From Pseudomonas linyingensis (GTDB taxonomy: Bacteria > Pseudomonadota > Gammaproteobacteria > Pseudomonadales > Pseudomonadaceae): 64,000 bases of DNA. Positions 27,100-35,670 of the stretch are shown in pieces; within the stretch, counting starts at the first letter, position 1; each line of letters starts with the position of its first letter. The notes under the pieces are model-generated. The model did no database searches, was not told the origin of the DNA, and worked only from the letters and a program-made list of their open reading frames with translations. The stretch spans positions 248,001-312,000 of the forward strand of contig NZ_FNZE01000001.1 of NCBI RefSeq assembly GCF_900109175.1. Direction: 5' to 3'. Both the position numbers and the translations under genes were made by a program.

Positions 27100-27564
27100 T
27101 CACTCGTCAAAGCGCCCGCGCAGCCGCTCGGCACGAAACTCCAGCGAGTTGGCGCGATAGCCGGGACGCAGCGGTGGTAGTGGCAGGCACTCCTGCCAGG
27201 CGCTGCCGGGCAGCAGGTTCTGCGGAACGCGGTAGTGCGGGCTGTCGTAGCGCTGGTGGGCGGCGAGGTTGATGCTGTCGCCGGGTTGGTAGGCGCCGAC
27301 CTGCCAGCGCAGTTCGTGCAGCACGGCATCGCTGCCGTTGCGCAGTTGCGCGCGCAGCGGTCGGTCGCCGGGGCAGCTGGCGTCCAGCGCCAGGCTCAGC
27401 TCGAGATGGTCGAGGCGGCGCTGTTCGCGGCTGTCCTGCCAGATCACCCACAGCGCCACCAGCCCCAGGCCGAGCAGTGCGGCCAGCGAGATCGCCAGCG
27501 CCCGGCTCGGATAGCGGACCAGCAGGACCAGCCAGGTGAAGGTGAGCAGGGCACCGATCAGCAT
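27100..27564 (-). CDS. Conserved hypothetical membrane-anchored protein
   Basis: I do not recognise a named family. The 154-residue product has two amino-terminal hydrophobic segments (ALLTFTWLVLLV and ALAISLAALLGLGLVALWVI, about 5-43). A soluble domain follows with 'LSLALDASCPGDRPLRAQL', 'VLHELRWQVGAYQPGDSINL' and 'LPGSAWQECLPLPPL', reading like a small beta-sandwich that could lie outside the membrane. The ATG at 27564 is 20 bases downstream of the yaaA stop, so it is probably the second gene of a yaaA transcript. Codon use is like that of its neighbours. Confidence 0.65.
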   Translation of the reverse strand: MLIGALLTFTWLVLLVRYPSRALAISLAALLGLGLVALWVIWQDSREQRRLDHLELSLALDASCPGDRPLRAQLRNGSDAVLHELRWQVGAYQPGDSINLAAHQRYDSPHYRVPQNLLPGSAWQECLPLPPLRPGYRANSLEFRAERLRGRFDE

Positions 27565-27584
27565 GGGGCTACCTCGTGCAAATG

Positions 27585-28364
27585 TCAGTCCTCGGCGCCG
27601 TCGCGCAGGAACACCAGCTTGTCCGGGCTCGACTGGGCTTGGGCGTAAGAGTAGCCGGCCAGATCGAAGCCCTTGAGGTCTTCGGGGTTGAGCAGGCGGT
27701 TCTGGATCACGTAGCGAGCCATCAGGCCGCGGGCCTTCTTGGCATAGAAGCTGATGATCTTGTACTGACCGTTCTTCAGGTCCTTGAATTCGGTGTCGAT
27801 GATCCGTGCCTTGAGCGCCTTGCGCTTGACCGCGCCGAAGTACTCGTTGGAGGCGAGGTTGAGCAGGATGTCGTCGCCCTGGGCAGCCAGCGCCTCATTG
27901 AGCCAACCGCTGATGCGCTCGCCCCAGAAGGCGTAGAGGTCCTTGCCGCGAGCGTTGGCCAGCTTGGTGCCCATTTCCAGGCGGTAGGGCTGCATCAGGT
28001 CGAGCGGGCGCAGCACGCCGTACAGCCCGGAGAGCATGCGCAGGTGCTGCTGGGCGAAGTCGAAGTCGTCCTCGCCGAAGCTTTCCGCATCCAGACCGGT
28101 GTAGACGTCGCCCTTGAAGGCGAGCAGCGCCTGCTTGGCGTTCTCCATGGTGAATTCGGGCGACCACTGGGCAAAGCGCGCGGCATTGAGGCCGGCAAGC
28201 TTGTCGGAGAGGTGCATCAGCTCGGCGATCTGCGCCGGGGTCAGTTCGCGCAGCTGGGCGATCAGCTCGGCGGAGTGCGCGAGGTGCTCGGGCAGGGTGT
28301 GCCGCGCGGTCACCGGCGCGGTGGTGTAGTCGAGCGTCTTGGCGGGGGAAATCACCATCAGCAT
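27585..28364 (-). CDS. yaaA: Peroxide stress protein YaaA (DUF328)
   Basis: A 259-residue YaaA homologue, reported in E. coli to limit intracellular iron and DNA damage during peroxide stress. It begins [13 protein letters not shown], the family hallmark, and contains [29 protein letters not shown] and LNLASNEYF, all conserved. The ATG at 28364 is chosen because the hallmark starts there and GAGGAGAC precedes it. The open frame extends further upstream without family sequence. Divergent from phoH across 283 bases in which I see no further gene or clear RNA. Confidence 0.93.
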   Translation of the reverse strand: MLMVISPAKTLDYTTAPVTARHTLPEHLAHSAELIAQLRELTPAQIAELMHLSDKLAGLNAARFAQWSPEFTMENAKQALLAFKGDVYTGLDAESFGEDDFDFAQQHLRMLSGLYGVLRPLDLMQPYRLEMGTKLANARGKDLYAFWGERISGWLNEALAAQGDDILLNLASNEYFGAVKRKALKARIIDTEFKDLKNGQYKIISFYAKKARGLMARYVIQNRLLNPEDLKGFDLAGYSYAQAQSSPDKLVFLRDGAED

Positions 28365-28647
28365 TGCGGGTCTCCTCTGGCTGTGCGGCGATTCTAGCAG
28401 TAGGCTGTCAATGACATGGCGGCCCCGGCGCTGGGGTGAAGCGCGATGCGGGCGGCTAGACTCAAATCGGTAGCACTTCTGAAGGGAGGAGCGACAGTTC
28501 GGCGGTGGTAACTTTCTTGTAATCGTTGGGACGCTATGTGGGGGACTGGTCGCCGCGTAATGTCGCGATACGACGGGACGGCGACCTTGGTGGCGGAGCG
28601 CCTGCGGGCATTCCGTCGCATGACCGACAGGATTCAGGTGACCGACC

Positions 28648-30036
28648 ATGGATAAAAGTGCCAGTAGAACCACGCATCCCCGGCTGTATGTGCTCGATAC
28701 CAATGTCCTGATTCACGATCCGAATGCCCTGCTGAATTTCCAGGAACACCACGTGGCCATCCCGATGACCGTGCTCGAGGAGCTCGATCATCTGAAGGCC
28801 GGCAAGCACAGCGTGGCGGCCGAGTGTCGCCAGGCGATCCGCCTGATCGACCAGCTGCTCGGCGAGGCCAATCCGGAACAGGTCGAGCAGGGCGTGCCGA
28901 TTCAGCGTGGCAAGGGCGAACCGCGCGGCAGCCTGTCGATCCTCATGAGCCGGCTGGACACCGCCCTCAGCGGCCTGCCGGAACACCTCAACGACAACAA
29001 GATCATCAACCAGCTGGTGGAGTTGCAGGGGCGCCGCCCGGATGTCGAGGTGGTGCTGGTCAGCAAGGACATCAACATGCGCCTCAAGGCGCGCGCCTGT
29101 GGCGTGGCGGCCGAGGACTACCATACCGACCAGCTGGTGGACGACGTGGCGCTGCTGCCGCGCGGCTATCACGAGGTCAGCGGGTCGTTCTGGCAGAAGG
29201 TCGGCAAGGTCGACACCCGCCAGGACATCGGTCGTACCCTGCACCGCGTGCAGCTCAACGGCAGCCTGCCGAACGTGCACGTCAACGAGTTCATCGTCGA
29301 CGAGCAGGGTTTCGTCGGCTGGGTCAAGGAAGTCGACAAGCGCCAGATGCTGCTGCTCGACTTGCATCAGGAGCCTCTGCTGCACCAGGAAGCCTGGGGC
29401 CTCAAGCCGCGCGACATCTACCAGGCGCTGGCGCTGTACGCGCTGCTCGACCCGGATATCCATCTGGTCAACCTGACCGGCGCGGCCGGTTCGGGCAAGA
29501 CCATCCTGGCGCTGGCCGCGGCCATCGAGCAGACCATGGTCAGCAAGCGCTACCGGCGCATCATCGTCACCCGCAGCGTGCAGGGGCTGGACGAGGACAT
29601 CGGCTTCCTGCCGGGTACCGAGACGGAAAAGATGGAGCCGTGGCTCGGCGCCATCACCGACAACCTGGAAGCCCTGCACATGGATGACGAGAGCACCCAC
29701 GGCAGCGTCGACTACATCCTCCAGCGCGTGCCGCTGCAGTTCAAATCGCTCAACTACATCCGCGGGCGCAGCTTCCAGCAGAGCCTGATCCTCATCGACG
29801 AGTGCCAGAACCTCACCCCCCACCAGATGAAGACCATCATCACCCGCGCCGGCAACGGCTCCAAGGTGGTCTGCCTGGGCAACCTGGCGCAGATCGACAC
29901 GCCCTACCTGTCGGCCACCAGTTCGGGGCTGACCTACCTGACCGAGCGCTTCAAGGACTTCCCCCACGGCGTGCACATCACCCTGCAGGGCGTGCCGCGC
30001 TCGGTGCTGGCGGAGTATGCGGAGGCACATCTGTAG
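28648..30036 (+). CDS. PhoH family ATPase with amino-terminal PIN domain
   Basis: A 462-residue two-domain protein. The PIN nuclease domain (about 1-140) has [19 protein letters not shown] with the first acidic residue and later [15 protein letters not shown]. The PhoH ATPase domain (about 240-455) has Walker A in [17 protein letters not shown], Walker B in [16 protein letters not shown] and [18 protein letters not shown]-PhoH (PhoH2-type) proteins are reported to couple RNA unwinding and cleavage. It is monocistronic, with a family A REP pair after the stop. A second PhoH next to ybeY is usual elsewhere in such genomes; this one is the PIN fusion. Confidence 0.9.
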   Translation: MDKSASRTTHPRLYVLDTNVLIHDPNALLNFQEHHVAIPMTVLEELDHLKAGKHSVAAECRQAIRLIDQLLGEANPEQVEQGVPIQRGKGEPRGSLSILMSRLDTALSGLPEHLNDNKIINQLVELQGRRPDVEVVLVSKDINMRLKARACGVAAEDYHTDQLVDDVALLPRGYHEVSGSFWQKVGKVDTRQDIGRTLHRVQLNGSLPNVHVNEFIVDEQGFVGWVKEVDKRQMLLLDLHQEPLLHQEAWGLKPRDIYQALALYALLDPDIHLVNLTGAAGSGKTILALAAAIEQTMVSKRYRRIIVTRSVQGLDEDIGFLPGTETEKMEPWLGAITDNLEALHMDDESTHGSVDYILQRVPLQFKSLNYIRGRSFQQSLILIDECQNLTPHQMKTIITRAGNGSKVVCLGNLAQIDTPYLSATSSGLTYLTERFKDFPHGVHITLQGVPRSVLAEYAEAHL

Positions 30037-30055
30037 CGGCCCGGCTGATCTGCTT

Positions 30056-30134
30056 GTTGGAGGCCCGACCTCGGGGCGAAGCTCTTTGCCCTTCGGCGGG
30101 CCCGCGGTCCGCATCGCCGCGAGGTCGCGCCTCC
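30056..30134. repeat. Inverted pair of family A REP-like elements
   Basis: GGAGGCCCGACCTCGGGGCG on the left and, inverted, CGCCGCGAGGTCGCGCCTCC on the right flank a short spacer containing GCGGGCCCGCGG. Together they can form one long hairpin. It lies between the convergent phoH and SIMPL genes, where it may end both transcripts. Confidence 0.7.
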
Positions 30135-30171
30135 CTCAGGCCTACCGTAGTCTGCCCGCGAGAGCTGGCCC

Positions 30172-30882
30172 TCAGGGCATCTGCAGCTCGATCACGCCGT
30201 CGGCATTGACCGCCAGCTGGCTGTTGCCGGCCTCGATCTGCGGCGCCGGCGCGCTTTCCATGTTCATGTCCTTCATCGCCATGGCACGCATCAGCGGCGG
30301 GCGCGGAGCGCCGCTGGCGTTGAGGTCGAGGCGCACCAGCCGGTAGCTGCGCGCGCCCATGGCTTCGCTGACCAGCTGGGCGCGGGCCTTGAAGGCGGCC
30401 ACGGCATCCTTGAGCAGCTGGTCTTCGTGCTGCTGGCGGCTGTCGCTGGACAGGCTGAAGTGCATGTCGGCCATCTGCAGCTCGTCGAGCAGCTCGCCAC
30501 TGAGCTGGGCGAGGGCGGTGAAGTCGGCACTTTCCAGGCGCAGTTCGGCGCGCTCGCGCCAGGCGATGATCTTGCGCCCCTTCTCCTCGTAGACCGGATA
30601 GCTGTGCCGGCTGCCGAGGCTGACGCTGACCGGCTTGACCGCGCGGGCGCGGGTCACGGCACGATTGAGCGTGTCGGTGATCTGCGCTGCCAGCTTGGTC
30701 GGGTCGCTGAGTTGTGCCTCGCTGTAGAGGGTGACGTGCATGCGGTCGTGGGCCACCTCACGATTGACCTCGGCACGCAGGCTGACCTGGTTGTAGCGCG
30801 GTGGCTCCTCGGCGTGACTTGGCAGGCTGTACAGGCTGCTGCCGAGGACGAGCAGGGCGGCGAGACGGGGCAGGTGGCGCAT
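30172..30882 (-). CDS. SIMPL domain (DUF541) periplasmic protein
   Basis: A 236-residue secreted protein with signal peptide MRHLPRLAALLVLGSSLYSL, cleaved near SHA-EE (about residue 24). The DUF541/SIMPL domain fills the rest: NQVSLRAEVNREVAHDRMHV near the start, VSVSLGSRHSYPVYEEKGR in the middle, and the late VSEAMGARSYRLVRLDLNAS stretch. The name comes from a signalling molecule associated with mouse pelle-like kinase; bacterial members are periplasmic and of unclear function. The ATG at 30882 has AGGAG upstream. Divergent from roxS across a 346-base region that carries repeats. Confidence 0.85.
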   Translation of the reverse strand: MRHLPRLAALLVLGSSLYSLPSHAEEPPRYNQVSLRAEVNREVAHDRMHVTLYSEAQLSDPTKLAAQITDTLNRAVTRARAVKPVSVSLGSRHSYPVYEEKGRKIIAWRERAELRLESADFTALAQLSGELLDELQMADMHFSLSSDSRQQHEDQLLKDAVAAFKARAQLVSEAMGARSYRLVRLDLNASGAPRPPLMRAMAMKDMNMESAPAPQIEAGNSQLAVNADGVIELQMP

Positions 30883-30991
30883 TGGGGACTCCTGTCGGGC
30901 TGGACGTTGCCGGGCAAGGATAGCCGGCAATCGAGGATAGGACTGGGCGTGGGAACACGGGTTCCATGGCGAGCAGGGGCGCTTGCTCTTT

Positions 30992-31074
30992 TGGGAGGCC
31001 CGGCCTCGGGGCGGCGCTTTGGATCGGCCGGCGGCCCTGCGGCCCGCATTCGCCGCGAGTCGCGCCTCCTACAG
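30992..31074. repeat. Inverted pair of family A REP-like elements
   Basis: GGAGGCCCGGCCTCGGGGCG and the inverted CGCCGCGAGTCGCGCCTCC flank GGCCGGCGGCCCTGCGGCC. The layout is the same as at 30056-30134. Confidence 0.65.
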
Positions 31075-31095
31075 GTATGGGGTTGGGCTTGCTCT

Positions 31096-31152
31096 TGTGG
31101 GAGGCCCGACCTCGGGGCGAAGCTTTTTGGATCGGTAGGCGGACCGGAAGCT
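31096..31152. repeat. Single family A REP-like element, second half degenerate
   Basis: GGAGGCCCGACCTCGGGGCG is followed by AGCTTTTTGGATCGG and a short GGCGGACCGG. It lacks the inverted partner found in the adjacent copy, so it appears truncated. Confidence 0.55.
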
Positions 31153-31228
31153 GCTAGCGCCGCGCGTATTTGCCGCAGCCGGCGGGCCGGTGCTGTGGTT
31201 ATACTCGCCCCAGTTTCCGGAATCCCTC

Positions 31229-32491
31229 ATGCAAGCGCCCGTTCAGTTACTTTCCGCCAGTCTGCAGAACCTCGGCCGACTGGTGTTGATCCGTCTGCTC
31301 GTGCTGGCCGCCCAGGCCGGCTCGGTCGGTTTTGCCTGGCTGTCCGGCAAGCTTGAGCTGCCGTGGACCGAGCTGGGCATCACCCTCGGTGTTTCGGCGC
31401 TGCTCAGTGTCTTCACTGCCCTGCGCCTGCGCGTCTCCTGGCCGGTCACCGAACTGGAGTATGCGGTGCAGCTGGGCTGCGATCTGGTGATCCACAGCGT
31501 GCTGCTGTACTACACCGGCGGTTCGAGCAATCCCTTCGTCTCCTACTACCTGGTGCCGCTGACCATTGCCGCGGCGACCCTGCCCTGGCTGCATACCCTG
31601 ACCCTCGCCGGCCTGGCGCTGGTCAGCTACACCCTGTTGCTGCTCTGGTCGCACCCGCTGGAGGTCCCCGCCGGTCCGCGCGAGAGCCTGGTGATCTACG
31701 GCATGTGGCTGAGCTTCGCCCTGGCAGCGGTGATGATCACCTTCTTCGTCGCCAAGATGGCCGAGGGGCTGCGCCGGCAGGAGCAGCTGCGCGCCGAGCG
31801 TCGCGAGGAGGGCATGCGCGACCAGCAGCTGCTCGCCGTAGCCACCCAGGCCGCCGGCGCCGCCCACGAGCTGGGCACGCCACTGTCGACCATGAGCGTG
31901 CTGCTCAAGGAGCTGCGCCAGGAGCACCGTGACCAGCCGGCGCTGCAGGAGGATCTGGCCCTGCTCCAGGAGCAGGTCAAGTTGTGCAAGGAGACCCTGC
32001 AGCAGCTGGTGCGCGCCGCCGAGGCCGAGCGCCGCCAGTCGGTCAGCGAGCAGACGGCGCGCGAGTGGCTGGAGGCGGTGCTGCAGCGCTGGCACCTGAT
32101 GCGCCCGGAAGCGACCTATCGCTACCAGTGCCTGGGCGTCGGCACCCCGCCGCGGCTGATGCCGCCGACCGACCTCAGTCAGGCGCTGCTCAACCTGCTC
32201 AACAATGCCGCCGATGCCTGTCCGGACAATCTCGACATCCGCCTCGACTGGGATGCGCGGGAGATCTGCCTGAGCATCCGCGACCATGGCGTCGGCGTCC
32301 CCCTGGCGATTGCCGAGCAGCTCGGCAAGCCGTTCTTCACCACCAAGAGCCGTGGCAAGGGCTTCGGCCTGGGGCTGTTCCTCAGTCAGGCCAGCGTGAC
32401 CCGCGTCGGTGGTACAGTGAAGCTGTATAACCACGAAGAAGGCGGCACGCTGACCGAGTTGCGACTGCCGCGCAATTACGGCGTCGCCTGA
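31229..32491 (+). CDS. roxS: Redox-sensing histidine kinase RoxS (RegB/PrrB family)
   Basis: A 420-residue sensor kinase. Six membrane helices fill residues 15-180, with the quinone-site motif TGGSSNPFVSYYLVP (GGXXNPF at 97-103). The H-box AAGAAHELGTPLSTMS carries phospho-accepting His213. Cys253 in EQVKLCKETL matches the redox-active cysteine region of RegB. The ATPase domain has the N-box LLNLLNNAADACP and KSRGKGFGLGLFLSQASVTR near the end. The ATG at 31229 is preferred over the upstream GTG at 31190. It acts with RoxR, encoded 28 bases downstream, on respiratory-oxidase genes. Confidence 0.93.
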   Translation: MQAPVQLLSASLQNLGRLVLIRLLVLAAQAGSVGFAWLSGKLELPWTELGITLGVSALLSVFTALRLRVSWPVTELEYAVQLGCDLVIHSVLLYYTGGSSNPFVSYYLVPLTIAAATLPWLHTLTLAGLALVSYTLLLLWSHPLEVPAGPRESLVIYGMWLSFALAAVMITFFVAKMAEGLRRQEQLRAERREEGMRDQQLLAVATQAAGAAHELGTPLSTMSVLLKELRQEHRDQPALQEDLALLQEQVKLCKETLQQLVRAAEAERRQSVSEQTAREWLEAVLQRWHLMRPEATYRYQCLGVGTPPRLMPPTDLSQALLNLLNNAADACPDNLDIRLDWDAREICLSIRDHGVGVPLAIAEQLGKPFFTTKSRGKGFGLGLFLSQASVTRVGGTVKLYNHEEGGTLTELRLPRNYGVA

Positions 32492-32519
32492 ACGCCGATC
32501 CTGCCTTGCGAGGAATGAA

Positions 32520-33080
32520 ATGAGCGAAGAAGCCCTGTTCGATACGGAAGAACAGCCGCATCTGCTGCTGGTGGACGACGACGAGACCTTCACCCGCGTG
32601 CTGGCGCGCGCCATGAGTCGGCGTGGCCTGCGCGTGTCGGTGGCCAATTCCGCCGAGCAGGGCTTGCTGCTGGCCGAGCGCGACATCCCCGACTACGCGG
32701 TGCTCGACCTGAAGATGGATGGTGACTCCGGCCTGGTGCTGCTGCCCAAGCTGCTCGAGCTGGACGCCGAGATGCGCGTGGTGATCCTCACCGGATACTC
32801 GAGCATCGCCACCGCGGTGGAGGCGATCAAACGTGGCGCCTGCAACTACCTGTGCAAGCCGGCGGACGCCGACGACGTGCTGGCGGCGCTGCTCTCCGAG
32901 CACGCCGACCTCGACAGCCTGGTGCCGGAAAACCCGATGTCGGTGGATCGCCTGCAGTGGGAGCACATCCAGCGCGTGCTGACCGAGCACGACGGCAACA
33001 TCTCCGCCACCGCCCGCGCGCTGGGCATGCACCGGCGTACCCTGCAGCGCAAGCTGCAGAAACGTCCGGTGCGCCGCTGA
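32520..33080 (+). CDS. roxR: Response regulator RoxR (RegA/PrrA family)
   Basis: A 186-residue regulator. The receiver domain spans about 13-125 with the acidic pair in LLLVDDDE, phospho-acceptor Asp63 (YAVLDLKMDGDSG) and Lys113 (YLCKPADADD). A short proline-containing linker leads to a Fis-type helix-turn-helix at about 150-182 (GNISATARALGMHRRTLQRK), the RegA signature. An AGGA ribosome site precedes the ATG. It is co-transcribed with roxS. In Pseudomonas the pair tunes terminal oxidases and cyanide-resistant respiration. Confidence 0.94.
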   Translation: MSEEALFDTEEQPHLLLVDDDETFTRVLARAMSRRGLRVSVANSAEQGLLLAERDIPDYAVLDLKMDGDSGLVLLPKLLELDAEMRVVILTGYSSIATAVEAIKRGACNYLCKPADADDVLAALLSEHADLDSLVPENPMSVDRLQWEHIQRVLTEHDGNISATARALGMHRRTLQRKLQKRPVRR

Positions 33081-33130
33081 GCGTGCTGAAGGGGTAACTC
33101 CGGGATAGGGGGCAAATCCACACTGCGTCG

Positions 33131-33155
33131 GCAGGGCAGGGCAGGGCAGGGCAGG
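33131..33155. repeat. Pentanucleotide tandem repeat (GCAGG)5
   Basis: Five uninterrupted GCAGG units, followed by GGCGGGCTGG, lie in the 124-base gap between roxR and the AEC carrier gene and end about 50 bases before its start. Slippage could alter promoter or leader spacing. Confidence 0.85.
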
Positions 33156-33204
33156 GGCGGGCTGGCTGTTAAGATGGCGCCCCTCGTGTCGTCCGGATAT
33201 CGCC

Positions 33205-34146
33205 ATGCTCGCCCTGTTCCACGCCACCCTCGGCGTCACCGCGCCGGTGTTCGCCATGCTGTTCCTCGGCGTGCTGCTCAAGCGCCTTGGCTGGATCGAC
33301 GAAGCCTTCATCAACACCGCCTCGGCCCTGGTGTTCAAGGCCACCCTGCCGACCCTGCTGTTTCTCGGCATCCTTCGCGCCGATCTCTCCACGGCCCTGC
33401 AGCCGGCGCTGCTCGGCTATTTCGTGCTGGCGACCCTGGGCAGCTTCCTGCTCTGCTGGGCTTGGGCGGTGTGGCGGGTGCCATATGCCGAACGCGGGGT
33501 GTTCACCCAGGGCGCCTTTCGCGGCAACTGCGGGATCGTTGGCCTGGCGCTGGCCACCAGCCTGTACGGCGACTACGGCCTGTCGCTGGGTGGCGTGCTG
33601 GCCGGGGTGGTGATCCTCTCCTACAACATGCTGTCGGTGATCGTGCTGGCGCTCTACAGTCCGGGCGTCAAGTCCGACCCTTGGAGCCTGGTCAAGGGCG
33701 TGTTGAGCAATCCTTTGATCATCGGCGTGTTGGCGGCGCTGCCGCTGGCCGGGTTCGAGATCGGCCTGCCGCACTGGCTGCTGACCTCCGCCGGCTACTT
33801 CGCGCAGATGACCCTGCCGCTGGCGCTGATCTGCATCGGCGGCACCTTGTCGCTGGCCTCGATTCGCCAGGGCAGCGGGCTGGCGCTGGGCTCGACGCTG
33901 TTCAAGCTGGTCTGGCTGCCGCTGCTGTGCACCCTGGGCGCCTGGCTGTGCGGTTTCGCTGGCCGCGAGCTGGGCATCCTGTTTCTCTATTTCGCCAGCC
34001 CGACCGCCGCGGCGAGCTTCGTCATGGCCCGCGCGGTCGGCGCCAACCACCAGCTGGCGGCGTCGATCATCGTGCTGACCACCTTGGGCGCGGTGTTGAG
34101 CATCAACCTCGGCCTGTTCGTGCTGACTTGGCTGGGCTGGATCTAG
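33205..34146 (+). CDS. AEC (auxin efflux carrier) family transporter
   Basis: A 313-residue membrane protein with about ten helices in two five-helix halves, the size and shape of the AEC family. Visible family features are FAMLFLGVLLKRLGWIDE near residue 15 and FRGNCGIVGLALATSLYG near 110. The late FASPTAAASFVMARAVG (about 264-280) is also typical; it is the SPTA..S..MA pattern. Bacterial members export malate and other small organic anions; the substrate here is unknown. It begins 124 bases after roxR and is followed by a terminator-like hairpin, so it is probably its own unit. Confidence 0.9.
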   Translation: MLALFHATLGVTAPVFAMLFLGVLLKRLGWIDEAFINTASALVFKATLPTLLFLGILRADLSTALQPALLGYFVLATLGSFLLCWAWAVWRVPYAERGVFTQGAFRGNCGIVGLALATSLYGDYGLSLGGVLAGVVILSYNMLSVIVLALYSPGVKSDPWSLVKGVLSNPLIIGVLAALPLAGFEIGLPHWLLTSAGYFAQMTLPLALICIGGTLSLASIRQGSGLALGSTLFKLVWLPLLCTLGAWLCGFAGRELGILFLYFASPTAAASFVMARAVGANHQLAASIIVLTTLGAVLSINLGLFVLTWLGWI

Positions 34147-34284
34147 AGCGCAATCCGCCGCTCGGTGGCAGAGTGACGAATGCCGGTAGCTTATTTCGCC
34201 AGGAAGCCAGGGGATTTTCGCAATCGCCCATCAGGCCTCAGAAAAAAACTGCCACTTGCGGCACATTCTGTTGCGACGCTCAAC

Positions 34285-34316
34285 GGCTTGCCCCCACCGG
34301 GCAGGCCGCTTTGTTT
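34285..34316 (+). terminator. Terminator-like hairpin before the M23 gene
   Basis: GGCTTGCCC (34285-34293) pairs with GGGCAGGCC (34299-34307) with one G-U pair and is followed by GCTTTGTTTT. It could end the AEC transcript. It sits only 16 bases before the M23 start codon, so it might instead act as a leader attenuator. Confidence 0.45.
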
Positions 34317-34331
34317 TCTGGGGAATCCATC

Positions 34332-35315
34332 ATGAAGTTATTCTCGCCGTCGAGTCGCTCGCTGACGCGCGACGCCATCCGGGTCGTCAGTTTGCGCCGT
34401 CTGCTGCTCCCTGCTCTGGGTGTGCTGCTCGTGCTGAACCTGGCGACGTTCGTCGGTGGCGTCTGGGTTGGTCGTGGTCTGAGCCAGCCTCTGCCGCCGG
34501 TTGCCGAGGTCGAGAGTGCGCCAGGTGAGGAGGACCACTTCGCCATCGCTCGGGTCGGGGCACTGGTCGGACGCCTGAAGTCGCTGGAGGCGGATGTGTT
34601 CTCGCTGCGCACGATGCTTGGCGAGCACAAGACGCTCACCCGGCAATTGTCGGCCCTCGATCCTGCGTTGTTGCCGGCCCTGGTGCCGGATATTCCTGGC
34701 GACGTGCGCGGCGGCCAGGGGGGGCTGTGGCTGCCGCCTCGCGGCTGCTCCGACGAGTCGCCGCATGCGCAGGCAACGCCGCTCGAAGACCTGCAGCACG
34801 GCGAGGCGACAGCCCGCTGCCTGCGCAGCGTGCTCGATCAGCTGATGGAAAGTGTGGCCCAGCGCAATGCTGCGCTGATGGCGATTCCGTCGCGCCGGCC
34901 GGTGCAGCCACAGGCCCGTCTGGGCTCGGCCTTTGGCAACCGGGTCGACCCGTTCAACAGGCGCCTGGCCTTTCATTCCGGGGTCGACTTCGCCCTGCCC
35001 ACCGGCGCCGATGTGCTCGCGGCGGCCGGCGGTCGGGTCCGTTTCGCCGGCCGCAACGGCGGCTATGGCAATCTGCTGGAGATCGACCACGGCAATGGCC
35101 TAGTGACCCGTTATGCCCACCTCTCGCGTTTTCATGTGCGGGTTGGCGAGGTGGTGACGCCCGGCCAGCGGGTCGGCGCGGCCGGTTCCACCGGGCGCTC
35201 CACCGGGCCCCACCTGCATTTCGAAGTGCTGCACAACGGTGGGTTCGCCGATCCGCAGCGTTTCCTGGCCCTGGGGGACATGGCGCGTGATGCCGATGCT
35301 GTGGCCAAGGACTAG
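34332..35315 (+). CDS. M23 family peptidoglycan endopeptidase, membrane anchored
   Basis: A 327-residue protein with a cytoplasmic basic amino terminus, one membrane helix (about 25-46) and a periplasmic coiled or helical region with Cys pairs. The carboxy-terminal LytM/M23 domain spans about 200-310. Zinc ligands are in AFHSGVDFALPTGADV and GPHLHFEVLH, with the third motif region TRYAHLSRF. Such enzymes cut peptidoglycan cross-links. It overlaps the next gene and precedes a bactofilin gene, an arrangement in which bactofilins localise M23 enzymes for cell-shape control. Larger frames starting near 33174 are shadows of the AEC gene. Confidence 0.9.
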   Translation: MKLFSPSSRSLTRDAIRVVSLRRLLLPALGVLLVLNLATFVGGVWVGRGLSQPLPPVAEVESAPGEEDHFAIARVGALVGRLKSLEADVFSLRTMLGEHKTLTRQLSALDPALLPALVPDIPGDVRGGQGGLWLPPRGCSDESPHAQATPLEDLQHGEATARCLRSVLDQLMESVAQRNAALMAIPSRRPVQPQARLGSAFGNRVDPFNRRLAFHSGVDFALPTGADVLAAAGGRVRFAGRNGGYGNLLEIDHGNGLVTRYAHLSRFHVRVGEVVTPGQRVGAAGSTGRSTGPHLHFEVLHNGGFADPQRFLALGDMARDADAVAKD

Positions 35316-35652
35316 AAAACCGTCCACCCGCGAGCTGCTGCGTGCCGAGCATCGCCTGCAGCTCGCCCGCGCTGGTCGTCCGTGGCAGTGGGCGCTGTTC
35401 CTCGTGCTGTGCCTGATCGGCGCGGCACTGCTGCTGCGTCTCGACGACAGCGGCGCGCGTGAGCGGCAGCTGGCGGCCCTTGCCGTGGAAAATCGCAGCC
35501 TCGCGGCGGCGCTGGAGCAGGCTCGCCTGCAGCAGCGCGAGGCGCAGGCCACCGAGGAGCAGCTGTTGCGGCGCAATGCGCAGTTGTCGGCGCAGATCAA
35601 GCGCCTGCAGACCGACCTGGCCTTTTTCCGCCAACAAAAGAAACGTCACTAA
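35290..35652 (+). CDS. Membrane-anchored coiled-coil protein between M23 peptidase and bactofilin
   Basis: A 120-residue protein with a basic amino terminus, one hydrophobic helix (WALFLVLCLIGAALLL, about 32-47) and then a continuous heptad-like coiled coil to the end (AALEQARLQQREAQATEEQL and following). The start is uncertain: ATG 35290 or 35296 both overlap the M23 stop region, consistent with coupling. It may belong to the DUF6776 group, but I cannot confirm this. Its place between an M23 enzyme and a bactofilin suggests a scaffold linking them; that is inference. Confidence 0.7.
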   Translation: MPMLWPRTRKPSTRELLRAEHRLQLARAGRPWQWALFLVLCLIGAALLLRLDDSGARERQLAALAVENRSLAAALEQARLQQREAQATEEQLLRRNAQLSAQIKRLQTDLAFFRQQKKRH

Positions 35653-35670
35653 TCATTCGGGAGCAAGGGG

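Larger units (their letters stand above)
30883..31228. other. 346-base intergenic region with two REP-like units and the roxS promoter region
   Basis: Between the divergent SIMPL and roxS genes there are two family A repeat units (30992-31074 and 31096-31152). Near roxS there is a TATACT -10-like hexamer at 31200 with no well-spaced -35, as might suit an activator-dependent promoter. I see no gene in it; the weak open frames cross the repeats. Confidence 0.5.

Noticed and set aside
28534-30114. 526-codon minus-strand frame opposite phoH
   Set aside because: Shadow frame; the plus strand has intact PIN and PhoH motifs.
31247-32686. 479-codon minus-strand frame opposite roxSR
   Set aside because: No domain, Gln/His/Ala-rich; the sense genes are complete.
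33131-33155. CRISPR-like array
   Set aside because: Five-base units without spacers; a simple tandem repeat.
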